A stretch of DNA of 64,000 nucleotides from Icerya purchasi (GCA_039619475.1 CM077116.1:280999258-281063257), one strand, 5' to 3'; positions 57,201-61,470 are shown, numbered from the stretch's first letter. The notes: generated by a model from the letters alone, not told the origin. Numbers and translations: made by a program.

Positions 57201-59283
57201 AGAAGCCCCTTCCGCCCCCAGTTAGTCCGGCGCAGCCATGACCAATGTAAAAAGTTCACGGTGTCCTAAAAAAGATACATGACTTTCTAAAAGAACTAAA
57301 TTTTGATCCGAGGAGGTGGTGAACAAATATAAATGAAGCGATAATGAGAATAATTGGGAATAACTGGAAGAGGAGGAAAAGTACGAAAGAAGCACACTAA
57401 GAAGCGGAAATGTGAAAGGAAAGAAATGTTCTGAGTAGAGAGTTTATCTTCCGGAGAAAAAGGGCAAAACTGGAAGAAAGGGTGGTCTCCAGTGCACGGA
57501 GAAAAGTTATCGGGATAAAGTTGGCAAAGCGGAGAAGAGACAGTAGGAAAACGGTAAAGGTAAACCCTGGCTATGACGAAAATGCAAACGACAGTGATGT
57601 GGAAAATCTGAAAGTCATGAATGATTAAGTCTCTGGATAGATACAAGTCCGAGTGATAATAATAGTTCGTTAAAACATGAGAACTATGATAATAGAAATT
57701 GTACCCGGGACAAAAATTTAGCACTAGAACGAAAAACGGATATGGAACAATTCAACGTTAGTAATAGTTCGAAATTATTTCATGTTCCCCTGTTAATTTT
57801 TAACGTCAAATGCAAAACAAATTACAGTTATTTCGATCATATTACCGCATAAAATTACAGAATAAAATACATATTCGTCCAGTGTTTCGTTTTAACCTTA
57901 AAGGAAAACAAAATGTTATTAAAGGAATGACAACAAAGTAACTCTATTCACATTACCACATATGACTTTGTCGGTATAATGCATGGAGTTCAGTCCGTCA
58001 TATGTCCAATCATTTCCATTTTCTGCCCATACCCGATCAATTTCTTGACGAACTTTTTCTTGAATATCTTCATGCATAGCCAATTCCATTAAACACGGAC
58101 ACAGTGTCGCGCTACTGATCTCGAATCCGGCTATCAAAAATGCGAAACATTGCGCCGCTATCACGGGCATTGTCATTTCTAAAAATCGGCAGTAAAAAGT
58201 TTTTAATGAAATTTTATATTCGGTAATTCAAAAAAAAAAAAAAAAAAAAAAAAATTGCGATGATTTAAACTAAGAAAGCAAGCTGATTTTTCGAGCCATT
58301 TTAAAAATATTCAAAAGGACCAGTTTGTATCAACATAGAGAATCAAGAAACTTACCCAATTTGTCCGGTGCGGATTCAAACTCCATTTTCTCCTCTTCTT
58401 CTTCCTTTTCACCTTCGGTCACTTGTATCGGACTGTCCCTTAGTGACATTAATAGGTCCAAAAAATCGTGTCTTTTCACGTTATTTTTGTCTCTGTATTT
58501 GACCGTATCACTGATCGTGTTAATAAAATATTTTTCAAGATTTTTCGGCGTATAATTTATACCCGGTACGCGAAGAAGCCAAGGACAAATAATAGTCAGC
58601 AAGAGAAAAACTTTGTTCCGGAAATTGTTGCCCAATATCAAATTGCTCATATTTCGGAATTTGTTGTCTGGATTCTCCAGACTATTTATCTGCAGACCGA
58701 ATACGCACGAACCAATGACATCAACCAAGTATCGAGCTAGAAGGTCTTCAATACCGATGGTACTAGATCCTTCTTCTATTGATTTGCCGGTAACGACGTC
58801 TAAAGAAATCGCGCATTGCTTCATCAGCTGAAACAGCATTTTCATTTTGCCGCTGGTAAATGTCGGCGACAGTTTAAATCGTAGCGCTCTCCAACGTTTT
58901 CCGCTTAAATGAAATAAATGGTAGCTGAGCTTATCCTTATCCTGCAACACGTTGCTTGTGCTGCGGTCGTAGAAATAAGTGAAGTCCTTAATCAAAATCT
59001 GCTTAATCAGTTCCGGATCTCGAATTATAAATTCCGGCCTTTGAAATTTAAACATTCCGAAAAACGGCTTCGAGGAAAATTTATTGTATAAATTACGAAC
59101 GTGCTCATGTTCGGGAACTTTATACACTATTTGCTCTTTTATATTGCCGTATATCATATGCGGTTGCAAGTATGGCACTCCTCTTTCTTCCCAATAACGA
59201 AAACGTTGCTTTAGGAAAGTGCAATATAAAATCGCCACCACTACGGCCGCCACTAACCAGTAATAAAGCATATTCTGGAACAT
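9696..59283 (-). CDS. Cytochrome P450, CYP6-type, four exons over about 49.6 kb
   Basis: Spliced join, 5' to 3' on the minus strand: 59283-58356, 58178-57957, 18255-18004, 9859-9696 (1,566 nt, 521 residues plus stop). All introns are GT-AG and phase 1, and each junction rebuilds a P450 codon: Glu before MTMPVIAAQ, the Glu of ETMR, and the Gly of CIGKRFG. Order: N-terminal membrane anchor, RYWEERGVPYL, C-helix WRALR, I-helix AGFEISS, K-helix ETMRKY, PENF, haem loop FGEGPRVCIG with the Cys ligand, and a terminal GGVWL block. Length and motifs fit insect CYP6 enzymes, ER-bound monooxygenases of xenobiotics and lipids. No stop or frameshift was seen. Oddities are the roughly 39.7-kb TE-filled intron 2 and Ile for the conserved I-helix Thr. 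A start at 59271 (4 residues shorter) is also possible. Substrate unknown. Confidence 0.88.
10372..11050 (-). mobile_element. I-like/Jockey-like non-LTR 3' fragment
   Basis: On the minus strand 10689-10372 codes IVLSRIRIGHTKLIHGHLL followed by C-V-F-C-G and IDHVISIC. This is the region after RNase H with its Cys/His cluster found at the C-terminus of I-like and related pol proteins. Upstream (about 11048-10840) another open stretch, RNKPFRVRCIDYFNYLHINR, may be part of the same element in a different frame. It is 5'-truncated. It lies within intron 3 of the P450, on the sense strand of that gene. Confidence 0.6.
11280..11780 (+). mobile_element. I-like non-LTR element, left part (endonuclease)
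   Basis: The + strand reads as an EEP endonuclease with damage. LQ(stop)NYHSLRTN stands where LQWNYHSL is expected, then comes SNRSDGYGGSAILIRNGI and the catalytic AGDWNAHSPL (about 11672-11702). It continues to PLNDGS, where a nested RTE-like element interrupts it at 11,793. The sequence resumes in phase at 14,475 (SPTLPIYFSS). Several stops show an old copy. Confidence 0.7.
11793..13164 (-). pseudogene. RTE-like ORF1 and endonuclease N-terminus (inverted half)
   Basis: ORF1 starts at 13164 with a coiled-coil stretch (MENKIIERLDLIWEEIKAIE), has a stop near 13027, and continues from 13014 with INQYSKRDNIIIHGI, an RRM-like block common in non-LTR ORF1 proteins. A frameshift near 12,600 leads to FVWEREGKVYIK and a Gln-rich tail (12602-12336). 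The endonuclease (12202 onward) shows IKLASFNARTLKSKENV, LGLSETKRQGE and KGVGFLISKK, and runs on in another frame to IIQVYA at the inversion end. The right halves of endonuclease and RT lie on the other strand. Confidence 0.7.
13240..14379 (+). pseudogene. RTE-like reverse transcriptase, C-terminal half
   Basis: Begins at the TIDHLHV-like block, then LFIDYTKAFDSLNHKF (about 13318), a shifted IKQGDPLSPLLYS, LGFADDIILIS (catalytic FADD, about 13619-13650) and IIYLGQLISADNRTIKEVER. The thumb follows with RRIVLTWRKYWSLKRIF, then VTYGCQTWTL. It closes with WARLREAFARYKD at 14379. Frameshifts near 13,390 and 13,530 and stops near 14160 and 14256 kill it. The closest relative in the window is the copy at 48,370-51,800. 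Confidence 0.8.
14463..15600 (+). mobile_element. I-like non-LTR element, right part (heavily decayed)
   Basis: Directly after the RTE insert, NDGSPTLPI and a following K-W-Q segment continue the EEP domain broken at 11,780. Near 15,280-15,560 frames in two phases give SRKYSAVSAICRLLFNP and PCDFDHILFECS. These resemble the post-RNase H Cys/His end of I-like pol proteins. The region between is pyrimidine-rich with no recognisable RT motifs, so most of the RT has been deleted or mutated away. The assignment rests on the two ends. Confidence 0.5.
15673..16870 (+). mobile_element. mariner transposon, decayed
   Basis: Terminal repeats begin cgaggtgtaac on the left and, reversed, tgaggtgtgac on the right, each next to a TA (15671-15672 and 16871-16872), the mariner target. 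Total 1,198 bp, the usual mariner size. It carries a broken transposase. It lies in P450 intron 3. Confidence 0.8.
15740..16755 (+). pseudogene. mariner transposase, inactive
   Basis: The frame from the paired helix-turn-helix region (FKDGCESVKDDPRCGGPST, TLEEELNINRETIRQI) runs into the catalytic domain: GDESWVFEYDPETK (first Asp), then a stop after RVYHA at 16468. LLYDNAPAHSSFVVRQFL (second Asp) follows in the same phase. At the third catalytic position the sequence reads SLDLTPRDRHLFPQLK, with the expected PxLAPCD block changed. A G-homopolymer (16717-16726) and a short C-terminus add to the damage. It would cut and join DNA at TA in an active copy; this one cannot. Confidence 0.85.
16873..18003. 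other. Intron 3 segment, no gene recognised
   Basis: AT- and T-rich DNA between the mariner and P450 exon 3. A minus-strand open stretch (17475-17290, ADKLATAMYLVRQWCF) has an alpha-helical, basic composition, but I do not recognise it and see no element around it. Confidence 0.35.
18004..18255 (-). CDS. P450 exon 3 (K-helix to haem ligand)
   Basis: Acceptor ttatttaacacag before base 18255; donor GTCAGT after base 18004. With the G carried over from exon 2 the exon opens with E-T-M-R (the conserved ExxR), then KYTSSSALLRVCTKPY, PENF and FGEGPRVCIG with the haem-binding Cys. It lies 39.7 kb from exon 2. No other copy of these P450 parts exists in the window, so assigning it to the same gene is the simplest reading. 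A second, deleted P450 gene is the alternative. Confidence 0.85.
   Translation of the reverse strand, partial: KLCENTHHPVHYSEFARSHIVYRIQKSSSIRAQMCPFQFMHFITIHSTIQIQMNLIRRISRKKTETLDHRSHIYRLEKDPEFV
18530..18700 (+). repeat. Dispersed repeat, copy 1 (two modules)
   Basis: Shares two blocks with 40,525-40,715. The block aactacattaattcg...gtcgttaatttcagctgga (about 18601-18676) is inverted relative to the second copy. The block tttatcatagagag...caaaata (about 18545-18569) is in the same orientation in both. The repeat is non-coding and unclassified. Confidence 0.65.
18701..19379. other. Intron 2 segment, no gene recognised
   Basis: AT-rich DNA with poly-A tracts at about 18860-18880 and 19137-19150. 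The open frames here are short, low-complexity and contain homopolymer-coded Lys or Phe runs. Confidence 0.35.
19998..21316 (-). mobile_element. mariner transposon, apparently intact
   Basis: The two ends share a 29-bp identical inverted repeat beginning caccctgtcaagaaagtatc, each bordered by TA (19996-19997 and 21317-21318). The element is 1,319 bp and carries one uninterrupted transposase frame. It interrupts the RT fragment of an older element; removing it restores RT similarity across the site. Identical ends and an open frame mean a recent insertion. Confidence 0.93.
20046..21122 (-). CDS. mariner transposase (D,D34D), full length
   Basis: Start chosen at MSENIEQRTCVKFC, the usual mariner N-terminus; the frame is open to 21236, but the extra 38 residues lie mostly in the terminal region. 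About 358 residues. The N-terminal helix-turn-helix pair contains KTRVYEWYRAFKDGRE and GRPSTSVTDDNVDKIKEIV. The catalytic triad is complete: TGDETWVYEYD, LHHDNAPSH and SPDLAPCDFFLFSKLK, with exactly 34 residues between the second and third Asp. WRPIGAPKPKKPRQSRSKVK is the family's conserved basic block. It cuts at the TIRs and inserts at TA. No damage was seen, so it may be active or recently so. Confidence 0.93.
   Translation of the reverse strand: MSENIEQRTCVKFCVSNEISCADTLKMLQKAFGESALSKTRVYEWYRAFKDGRETVEDMPRSGRPSTSVTDDNVDKIKEIVAENCHVSLREMAHGLGMSHESVRTIVHEKLGMQRVAARLVPKDLNFFQKKYREQVAADMLDRANLDPTFLKKIITGDETWVYEYDTLTNQQSSEWRPIGAPKPKKPRQSRSKVKIMLIVFFDIRGVVHYEYVPAGQTVTKEFYLSVLRRLREAIRRKRNDLWVDNSWILHHDNAPSHKAIIVNEFLAKHSVNIIEQPPYSPDLAPCDFFLFSKLKFPLRGMRFESIDDIKTNATRELKAIPETAYQKCFAEWKKRWHMCIASNGCYFEGDKINLDEN
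21764..22590 (+). pseudogene. CR1-like ORF1 protein, one frameshift
   Basis: Frame 1 (21764-22021) begins MPKPKRLQNTAKEYKRQHSD, basic and disordered, then an amphipathic stretch LRREFTEIQKN. Near 21,975 a frameshift moves the protein into the frame open to 22590. That part has a coiled coil (SEIAELRTTVNELVQYSRR), the RRM-like ENIELHGVSERPGENVEEIV and a C-terminal domain ending RFVWMKRGKIFARKNEEDRI. This architecture is typical of non-LTR ORF1 RNA-binding chaperones. Start at 21764 because it is the first Met after the preceding element. Confidence 0.75.
22682..23308 (+). CDS. Unrecognised 208-residue reading frame between ORF1 and ORF2
   Basis: An uninterrupted frame, MFGYVSYASGRTVRGNMIKF onward, in a G/T-rich stretch of the + strand. 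It is Cys-rich toward the C-terminus (MSCVCRLIDQ, MCEVCAKFVCDD, MLCYGCGHTGRC), with a Phe/Ile-rich hydrophobic segment near residues 150-170. I recognise no domain. It lies in the ORF1-ORF2 spacer of the CR1-like element, in the same direction. The base composition (low C, high G/T) reduces stop codons, so the frame may be accidental. Confidence 0.3.
   Translation: MFGYVSYASGRTVRGNMIKFIAWMEAYVPALNKSEFTKRTRWIRVYLSGCMFKHQVQYRDTKKGKRGGDIEAALRDNKEMVLFCKISVMSCVCRLIDQVYASRQCGTKGYVRLAHGDAIMCRNTVCVDFFFVRQRQIMCEVCAKFVCDDIYILLIFFMFYFRSVLFSFRFWRAEMLCYGCGHTGRCVGVCVYLNICLLCTYLRCMGIY
23476..24233 (+). pseudogene. CR1-like ORF2: EEP endonuclease
   Basis: Reads IIKIIHLNIRSIRCNWDELL (N-terminal catalytic Asn), VIVPTEINIKE, NRNGGIMILASKAF, IYLMAIYRSPSNN, FIICGDLNINTD (catalytic Asp and Asn), SCIDNIFIRHI and KISDHYIVCG (SDH motif). 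It nicks the target to prime reverse transcription. The domain is intact up to the 9-bp duplication of the foldback element. After the jump to 30,866 the frame continues ALCVDRDENLK. Start at the Met of MTSLLQFCHK. Confidence 0.8.
24225..24233 (+). repeat. 9-bp target duplication, left copy (foldback 1)
   Basis: agtttgtgg here and at 30857-30865 flank the element. A single copy keeps the CR1-like ORF2 in frame. Confidence 0.9.
24234..25262 (+). repeat. Left arm of foldback element 1
   Basis: Four GC-rich subterminal units (24243-24302), then gcgaactcagacctttttac and about 950 bp of AT-rich sequence pairing with 30856-29847. It resembles the right arm of element 2 more than its own right arm (for example gtgagaaacacgagtt versus gtgagtaacacgactt), so the two ends of this family can be told apart. 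Confidence 0.85.
29847..30856 (-). repeat. Right arm of foldback element 1
   Basis: Pairs in reverse with 24234-25262 and closely matches the left arm of element 2 (32449-33480). Subterminal units here include cgatcgatcgcgcccg. Confidence 0.85.
30857..30865 (+). repeat. 9-bp target duplication, right copy (foldback 1)
   Basis: agtttgtgg, identical to 24225-24233. Confidence 0.9.
30866..32448 (+). pseudogene. CR1-like ORF2: linker and reverse transcriptase
   Basis: Linker STRESYLNENLLKEKVNAYH, with the LYYKRCKGNNSNRRYKELYK region typical before the RT. From 31322 in the next frame: INKNKAQGHDG-like MNKNKAQGHDGIRV, YRPITLISVIAKVVEH, YGFRKGKSTVTLLRTF and IVFLDLTKAFHLVDRE, then a stop after LSKIGV (about 32021). 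Further shifted frames give GVGQGTILAPLLFLIYINS. The catalytic YADD is lost: the position reads TYAHCSG. KSKVMHVRTPSRF and VCRY follow up to the second insertion, after which EPLETADNFKYLGITFD continues at 37,907. Dead copy. Confidence 0.75.
32440..32448 (+). repeat. 9-bp target duplication, left copy (foldback 2)
   Basis: gccgttatg here and at 37898-37906. Using one copy joins VCRY to EPLETADNFKYLG in frame. Confidence 0.9.
32449..33480 (+). repeat. Left arm of foldback element 2
   Basis: Contains about seven imperfect units of the tatcgggcgcga type (32457-32562), more than any other end of the family. After gcgaactcagaccttttta it follows the right arm of element 1 almost base for base. Confidence 0.85.
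36890..37897 (-). repeat. Right arm of foldback element 2
   Basis: Reversed, it matches the left arm of element 1. The subterminal run (37800-37890) includes a cgcgcccggttttttgag interruption between units. Confidence 0.85.
37907..38036 (+). pseudogene. CR1-like ORF2: piece after the RT palm
   Basis: Codes NFKYLGITFDKALTWRVHTD and NIARKISMPAL followed by a stop, the segment that follows the palm in CR1-like RTs. It is bounded on the left by the foldback target duplication and on the right by the poly-T of the next insertion. Confidence 0.75.
38037..38580 (-). mobile_element. 5'-truncated I-like retrotransposon end (RNase H)
   Basis: The minus strand reads FVWIPGHADIYGN, a stop where the RNase H Glu is expected, then VADMAARDTWMNSCL. 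A long open stretch ends SYIVTLCRLRLGVNRLPASL (to 38127). The T-run at 38037-38058 is the poly-A tail of this element on the minus strand. The pattern is RNase H plus C-terminal block of an I-like pol, 5'-truncated to about 0.54 kb. It splits the ORF2 of the CR1-like element. Confidence 0.75.
38585..38866 (+). pseudogene. CR1-like ORF2: C-terminus
   Basis: MTRIRYGLEIWGEAKKTELR, then KISRLQKRCLKILLPNW and a hydrophobic YYSKLLRYK block. This is the usual end of CR1-like ORF2 proteins, which lack RNase H. A stop at 38866 is followed by a few more related codons in shifted frames and then 3'UTR. Confidence 0.7.
39368..40200 (+). mobile_element. RTE-like RT fragment, 5'-truncated
   Basis: Open from 39394: NVGGVKINNIRYADDTVLIA (catalytic YADD about 39451), KFKYLGTQINNKGITDDKLR and IRILKCYVWSTLLYGCEWWT, then a stop at 39897. 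Shifted frames beyond give RREAEIFFGHLIR and a terminal basic block. It abuts the poly-A of the CR1-like element on the left and ends in a poly-A run (40190-40207). It belongs to the same clade as the fragments at 1,716, 19,380 and 45,180. Confidence 0.8.
40208..40524. other. AT-rich intron segment, no gene seen
   Basis: Contains a T-run near 40270-40282. No recognisable coding or repeat structure. Confidence 0.35.
40525..40715 (-). repeat. Dispersed repeat, copy 2
   Basis: The block gaattcttccac...gtagttga (about 40545-40647) is the inverse of 18601-18700. The adjoining block tttatcatagagag...caaaata (about 40675-40699) is in the same direction as 18545-18569. The modules are therefore rearranged between the two copies. 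Confidence 0.65.
40716..41754. other. AT-rich intron segment, no gene seen
   Basis: Poly-A runs at about 41070-41089 and poly-T at 41649-41663, and a short (AT)n at 41707-41722. The open frames are short and low-complexity. Confidence 0.35.
41755..41990 (+). repeat. Minisatellite, period about 38 bp
   Basis: Three good and about two decayed copies of a unit built on aatgtcccaaaaaaatgtcc followed by caattttatgtaacg. Later copies are shorter (aaatgtgacaattttatg). Confidence 0.75.
42124..42158. repeat. Two adjacent short hairpins
   Basis: caaggggcgcagccccttg (8-bp stem, 3-base loop) and, four bases later, ggccaaagtggcc (5-bp stem, 3-base loop), in an otherwise AT-rich area directly before a (TA)n tract. 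This could be a transposon end or a cruciform-prone site. No partner copy was found in the window. Confidence 0.6.
42162..42226. repeat. (TA)n microsatellite
   Basis: About 65 bp of nearly pure TA with one G. The long Tyr/Ile frames on both strands here are artefacts of the repeat. Confidence 0.9.
42230..42856. other. Intron segment, no gene seen
   Basis: AT-rich, with no recognisable frame or repeat apart from the flanking (TA)n tract. Confidence 0.3.
42857..43990 (+). mobile_element. Probable LTR-retroelement remnant (LTR and leader)
   Basis: A GC-richer block beginning tgtaacggattcgatacc and reaching acacgtggtgagcccgtgac near 43600-43617. That phrase has the style of the R-U5/leader boundary of insect LTR elements. 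Downstream are four related motifs of the tggcgcccgaacaggg primer-binding type: tggcgcccgatattttg (about 43767), tggcttcccaaaaaagg (43819), tggcatccggaacagag (43902) and tggctcccgtaacaggg (43942). No gag or pol follows and no second LTR was found. This is an inference from motif style only. Confidence 0.4.
43991..45170. other. Intron segment with a 58-bp tandem duplication
   Basis: AT-rich. At about 44488-44604 a unit starting gttatcagtatttaataa and ending cggttgaaccttaatcaa occurs twice in tandem with a few differences. No gene recognised. Confidence 0.55.
45180..46325 (+). mobile_element. RTE-like RT fragment with (TGA)n tail
   Basis: Shifted frames give FFDYEKAFDRVNRK, a KESSETRMSS-type remnant of the QGCPLSP block, and GRRINEISYADNKVIIAEE (YADD changed to YADN). 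KVAELRYLGASINNDGKD and RIMRCYVWTVLKYSCETWTM follow in other frames. The element ends in a tgatgatgatg run (46293-46325), a tail type characteristic of RTE-like elements. It is heavily mutated and 5'-truncated. Confidence 0.8.
46326..46920. other. Intron segment, no gene seen
   Basis: AT-rich, with T-runs at about 46644-46672. Confidence 0.3.
46929..47273. mobile_element. hAT-type MITE, 345 bp
   Basis: The ends are cagggtcgtatctta and, reversed, cagggccgtgtctag. They are flanked by an exact 8-bp duplication aataggtg (46921-46928 and 47274-47281). The C/A-GGG terminus and 8-bp target site are hAT hallmarks. It has no coding capacity. Confidence 0.88.
47282..47949. other. Intron segment, no gene seen
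   Basis: AT-rich. The open frame at 47554-47793 is Lys/Phe-rich, coded partly by poly-A runs, and resembles nothing. Confidence 0.3.
47950..48345 (+). repeat. Dispersed repeat, two copies in tandem-like array
   Basis: A block with ttcgttcccgataaa...gcgatctttcaatcgatata (about 47970-48100) recurs in shorter form at about 48240-48345 (ttccttcccgacaaaaagcg) and again at 60,530-60,690. Non-coding, family unknown. Confidence 0.65.
48370..51800 (+). mobile_element. RTE-like element, nearly complete ORF2, 5'-truncated in ORF1
   Basis: Same family as the inverted copy at 11,793. It begins within the ORF1 C-terminus (48429-48761, EQKIFVRVSEKGKAISI), then ORF2 endonuclease and RT to the FARFQG stop at 51669, a short 3'UTR and an (AAT)n tail (51731-51789). 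Multiple frameshifts. It lies in P450 intron 2 on the antisense strand. Confidence 0.85.
48737..51669 (+). pseudogene. RTE-like ORF2: endonuclease and reverse transcriptase
   Basis: Endonuclease: LDIGNLNVRTLMSNDKLIEL, ILGLAENRRPGEH and KGLSGVGFLIGN; after a frameshift at about 49,080, MVQVYFPTA, IILMGDFNSQIGER and FHSDHRSISCKI. RT: MNKTPGPDGITNEHIKLAG, AGFRNGFPTIDHLHVINQLL, LAFINYKKAFDSLEHKYL, GVKQGDPLLFN and NLRFADNVVIKFD, where the second catalytic Asp is Asn. IIYLGQLISLKNKTKKEVER and the closing WARLREAFARFQG follow. Breaks near 49,790, 50,440, 50,720 and 51,250 mean it is dead. There is no RNase H, as expected. Confidence 0.85.
51975..52289 (-). mobile_element. SINE-like retroposon, 3' part with (ATG)n tail
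   Basis: Read on the minus strand, the sequence ends in aatggttgaggacataatga followed by (TGA)n. With 56,798 to about 56,900 it forms one unit interrupted by the palindromic element. Its tail type matches the RTE-like elements of the window, whose machinery could have mobilised it. Confidence 0.5.
52340..52830 (+). repeat. Outer tandem array of the left arm
   Basis: About a dozen imperfect units such as caaaattcaccccaatttgt followed by gtccaggtgt. The mirror array lies at about 56,260-56,750. The resulting Pro/Asn/Ser-rich frames are repeat artefacts. Confidence 0.8.
53827..54377 (+). repeat. Inner tandem units of the left arm, period about 181 bp
   Basis: Three copies of a unit containing tcctacaatgtcttcaacgc and gatcatttctt. 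The mirror copies lie at 54499 to about 55050. Confidence 0.8.
55430..55855 (-). repeat. 213-bp tandem duplication, right arm only
   Basis: gatcgggacgtgcgtcttgg occurs at 55430 and again 213 bases on; the left arm has a single copy. This explains why the right arm is about 200 bp longer. Confidence 0.85.
56798..56905 (-). mobile_element. SINE-like retroposon, 5' part
   Basis: The minus strand contains ggttcgatcccgagcg, a good match to a tRNA B box, then cgtggaaggcaatagcaaac, a phrase seen in insect SINE-like repeats, directly before the palindromic element. I found no convincing A box. Confidence 0.45.
56906..57956. other. Intron 2 segment next to exon 2, no gene seen
   Basis: Includes a GC-rich patch (57160-57240) and an A/G-rich purine stretch (57300-57560). 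The 142-codon minus-strand frame at 57724-57296 is the pyrimidine shadow of that purine tract and has no recognisable domain. Confidence 0.35.
57957..58178 (-). CDS. P450 exon 2 (I-helix)
   Basis: Acceptor tttttag before base 58178; donor GTAATG after base 57957. It codes MTMPVIAAQCFAFLIAGFEI then SSATLCPCLMELA and ends HYTDKVIC. The I-helix oxygen-activation motif reads A-G-F-E-I-S-S, where most P450s have Thr after the acidic residue. The codon is ATC, one base from ACC. Phase 1 at both ends, so the exon is 222 nt (74 codons). Confidence 0.88.
58356..59283 (-). CDS. P450 exon 1 (N-terminal anchor to J region)
   Basis: Starts at MFQNMLYYWLVAAVVVAIL, a hydrophobic anchor 27 residues ahead of RYWEERGVPYL, the usual CYP6 spacing. 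The open frame extends upstream to 59418, but the extra 45 residues are unlike the family, so I start at 59283; Met at 59271 is the next choice. The exon holds WRALRFKLSPTFTSGKMK (C-helix), DVIGSCVFGLQINSLENP and HDFLDLLMSLRDSP. It ends inside a Glu-rich insert followed by FESAPDKL at a consensus GGTAAGT donor (last exonic base 58356). Intron 1 is 177 bp and ends in tttttag. Confidence 0.88.
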
Positions 59284-59455
59284 CGAAATCATAAAGACCA
59301 AATGTATATTTGTACATATTATGCAAGAGTGTAAATAATGCCGATTGCTAAGAAGAACGGCGCAAGTGTCAAAAATGTTCATTTTTTGGTAGAGCGTTTT
59401 AATTTTATGACCTCTCAACTAGTTCACGTCAGCTTTGCATAAAGATACTGAACAA

Positions 59456-59730
59456 AACAGAACGCCGATGATGTTCTAGTAATGGGCGACGTACGTAAGG
59501 TAAACAATGTTAGGATAATAAACAAGAAAATGGAACTAATAAATTCAATATTAAATCACCTAGGTGTGAATTTGAATTTTGACAAAACACATACGGGCTT
59601 CAAAATCAAAAGAAATTTTAATGCAGAAATTAAATATCTCGGAATAGTAATGGATCAAAACGTGAACTATAACAAACATATAAAACCTTTGAAATCAAAA
59701 AGCATTACAATTAAGATCGTTCTACAATAA
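59456..59730 (+). pseudogene. Non-LTR reverse transcriptase scrap
   Basis: Reads ADDVLVMGDVRKVNNVRIIN, LGVNLNFDKTHTGFKIKR and IKYLGIVMDQNVNYNKHIKP, the ADD box and following YLG block of a non-LTR RT. It is about 90 codons with no flanking domains and lies just upstream of the P450 start on the opposite strand. Confidence 0.65.
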
Positions 59731-60529
59731 TAAATTTAGATAGGACGTAAAAAATAAACACAGAATAATCCTATATAATGCTCTTTTCCAGTCACTCGAA
59801 GAATACGGGGATCTTTAACCTAGTTCAAAAAACTGAATAAAGCAAATGTCAGAAAATTATAGACGTTTTATTATCATACTAAACCGTATTGTGCAGTTTA
59901 GGTAACAGCCGCTGTAGCTACTATAGATCTTGAAATAGAACAAGTTAATCAAATTAAGAAACTCAAGATAGAATGTCGGCCAATTGAAAATAAAAACTGT
60001 TGTTTAGTTATAAATTTAAAGAAATCTATACTCAGGGGCGGATCGAGAGAGACATTTTGGGGAGGGAAATTATGTAATTACATAATATCTTATACGTTAG
60101 ACGGTACATTTGAGAAATAGCCCTCTTGTGTTTCATAAAGAACATCAAAAAGGCGACCTGCTCTTTAGAAATTTCAAACGGTTTTAAAATGACATAATTA
60201 TTACAATTTTTAATTTAAATTTTGTTTTATCTTTAGGGGTGAAAAATAAAACGAAATTATAAAATTATACCTGAAAAATGGTAGTTTAGAATTCGAATTA
60301 TTAGAAAGAATAGAAAGATAGTATTTTTATTAGACTTTACTTCTTTTTTAATTTTGTTAGTAATCCGATCCGAATTCTCTTTGTTCGTGAGAAAGTAAAA
60401 ACAAGTTTAGTCAAGCATACTGTTTCATGCGCTGAGGATAAGTTAACGATAACTATAATTTATATTTACATAATACTAAAATCAAAGGAATTTGATTTTT
60501 GAAGAAGAACATAATTTTTTGCGATTTTT
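59731..60529. other. AT-rich region with a possible hAT end
   Basis: At 60033 caggggcggatcgagagaga has the style of a hAT terminus. I could not find its partner or an 8-bp duplication. No gene otherwise. Confidence 0.35.
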
Positions 60530-60690
60530 TTTGAAATTATCGCCATCTCGAAAATTTCGTTAAGAAAATGAAATACGGTTTCGTTCGCGACAAATAGCGC
60601 GATCTTTCAATTGACATATCACATGCGTGAGAGAAATATTTTTTTTCAAAAATTTCGAGTTTTCCACGTCCCCAAAGCCTAATTTTGCCG
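60530..60690 (+). repeat. Dispersed repeat, third copy
   Basis: Matches 47,950-48,120 through ttcgcgacaaatagcgcgat and aaaaatttcgagtttt, with scattered differences. Confidence 0.65.
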
Positions 60691-61470
60691 ATGAATAAAA
60701 CAATTAGTACACACTATCGCGGGATTCTTTTCCTTGAGTTTTTCAGCTAAGCCTGATCGTACACCTATCATTGCAGGGGCGCCATATGTGCCAAGTCCAA
60801 TGAGTTTATTCCAATCCAAATCATTTCTTTTTTTCGATGAAATCAAATTTTGAATTAAATATATCTTCGGATTTAGTGACTGCTGTCAAAAATTGGGAGT
60901 ACAAAATCTCTTCTTCAATTTTGATCTCCACTGACGTAACGAACATAAACTATTAACAGTGCGCAATTAACGATGTGAATTCACCACAACTAATGGTAAA
61001 AAATGGCGATAATTTTTGATTTTTAATTATTTGTGTCTTTATGTCTGCTGCAATATCTACACTTGACTGTGTTATTCGAAAGAGAAATCGACTTCATTTT
61101 TTGCTCGGATTCTTCCCCTAAAATTATCTGCGTGACTTTTAGGACATATGGTTTGATCAATTCCTTGCCGATAGTGTGACTTTTGTTTTGCTATCAAATA
61201 AGCTATTTCAAATGAAGCTTTGAAATGCTGTGATACACCCGAGTGATGATAACTTTCCGACTTATTTAATTTCATGCGCTTCAGTAATTCTGCTTTAGAA
61301 GAAAAAAACTCTTTCGACTTCGAAATCAGAGTAGAATGCTATTGGCTCAAATGCCTTTCAAAGCGATTAGTCCTCATGCTATCGTTACTTAAAACTTTCA
61401 CACGTATCACACACTGAGGCAATTGTAGCTCGTCTTTTTCTATATGAAGGTAAACTTAATATAGTCTTCT
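60690..61470 (-). pseudogene. hAT transposase relic, BED-finger (ZBED5/GTF2IRD2-like) type
   Basis: Minus-strand pieces: a BED-like zinc finger PQCVICVKVLSNDSMRTNR with the following His pair, KSKEFFSSKAELLKRMKL, then ASFEIAYLIAKQKSHYRQG (61275-61072). Further on, DWNKLIGLGTYGAPAMIGV and AIVCTNCFIHR come from the catalytic region. Frameshifts separate the pieces, the C-terminal half is missing, and the dispersed repeat begins at its broken end. It would bind and cut hAT ends; this copy is dead. Confidence 0.75.
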
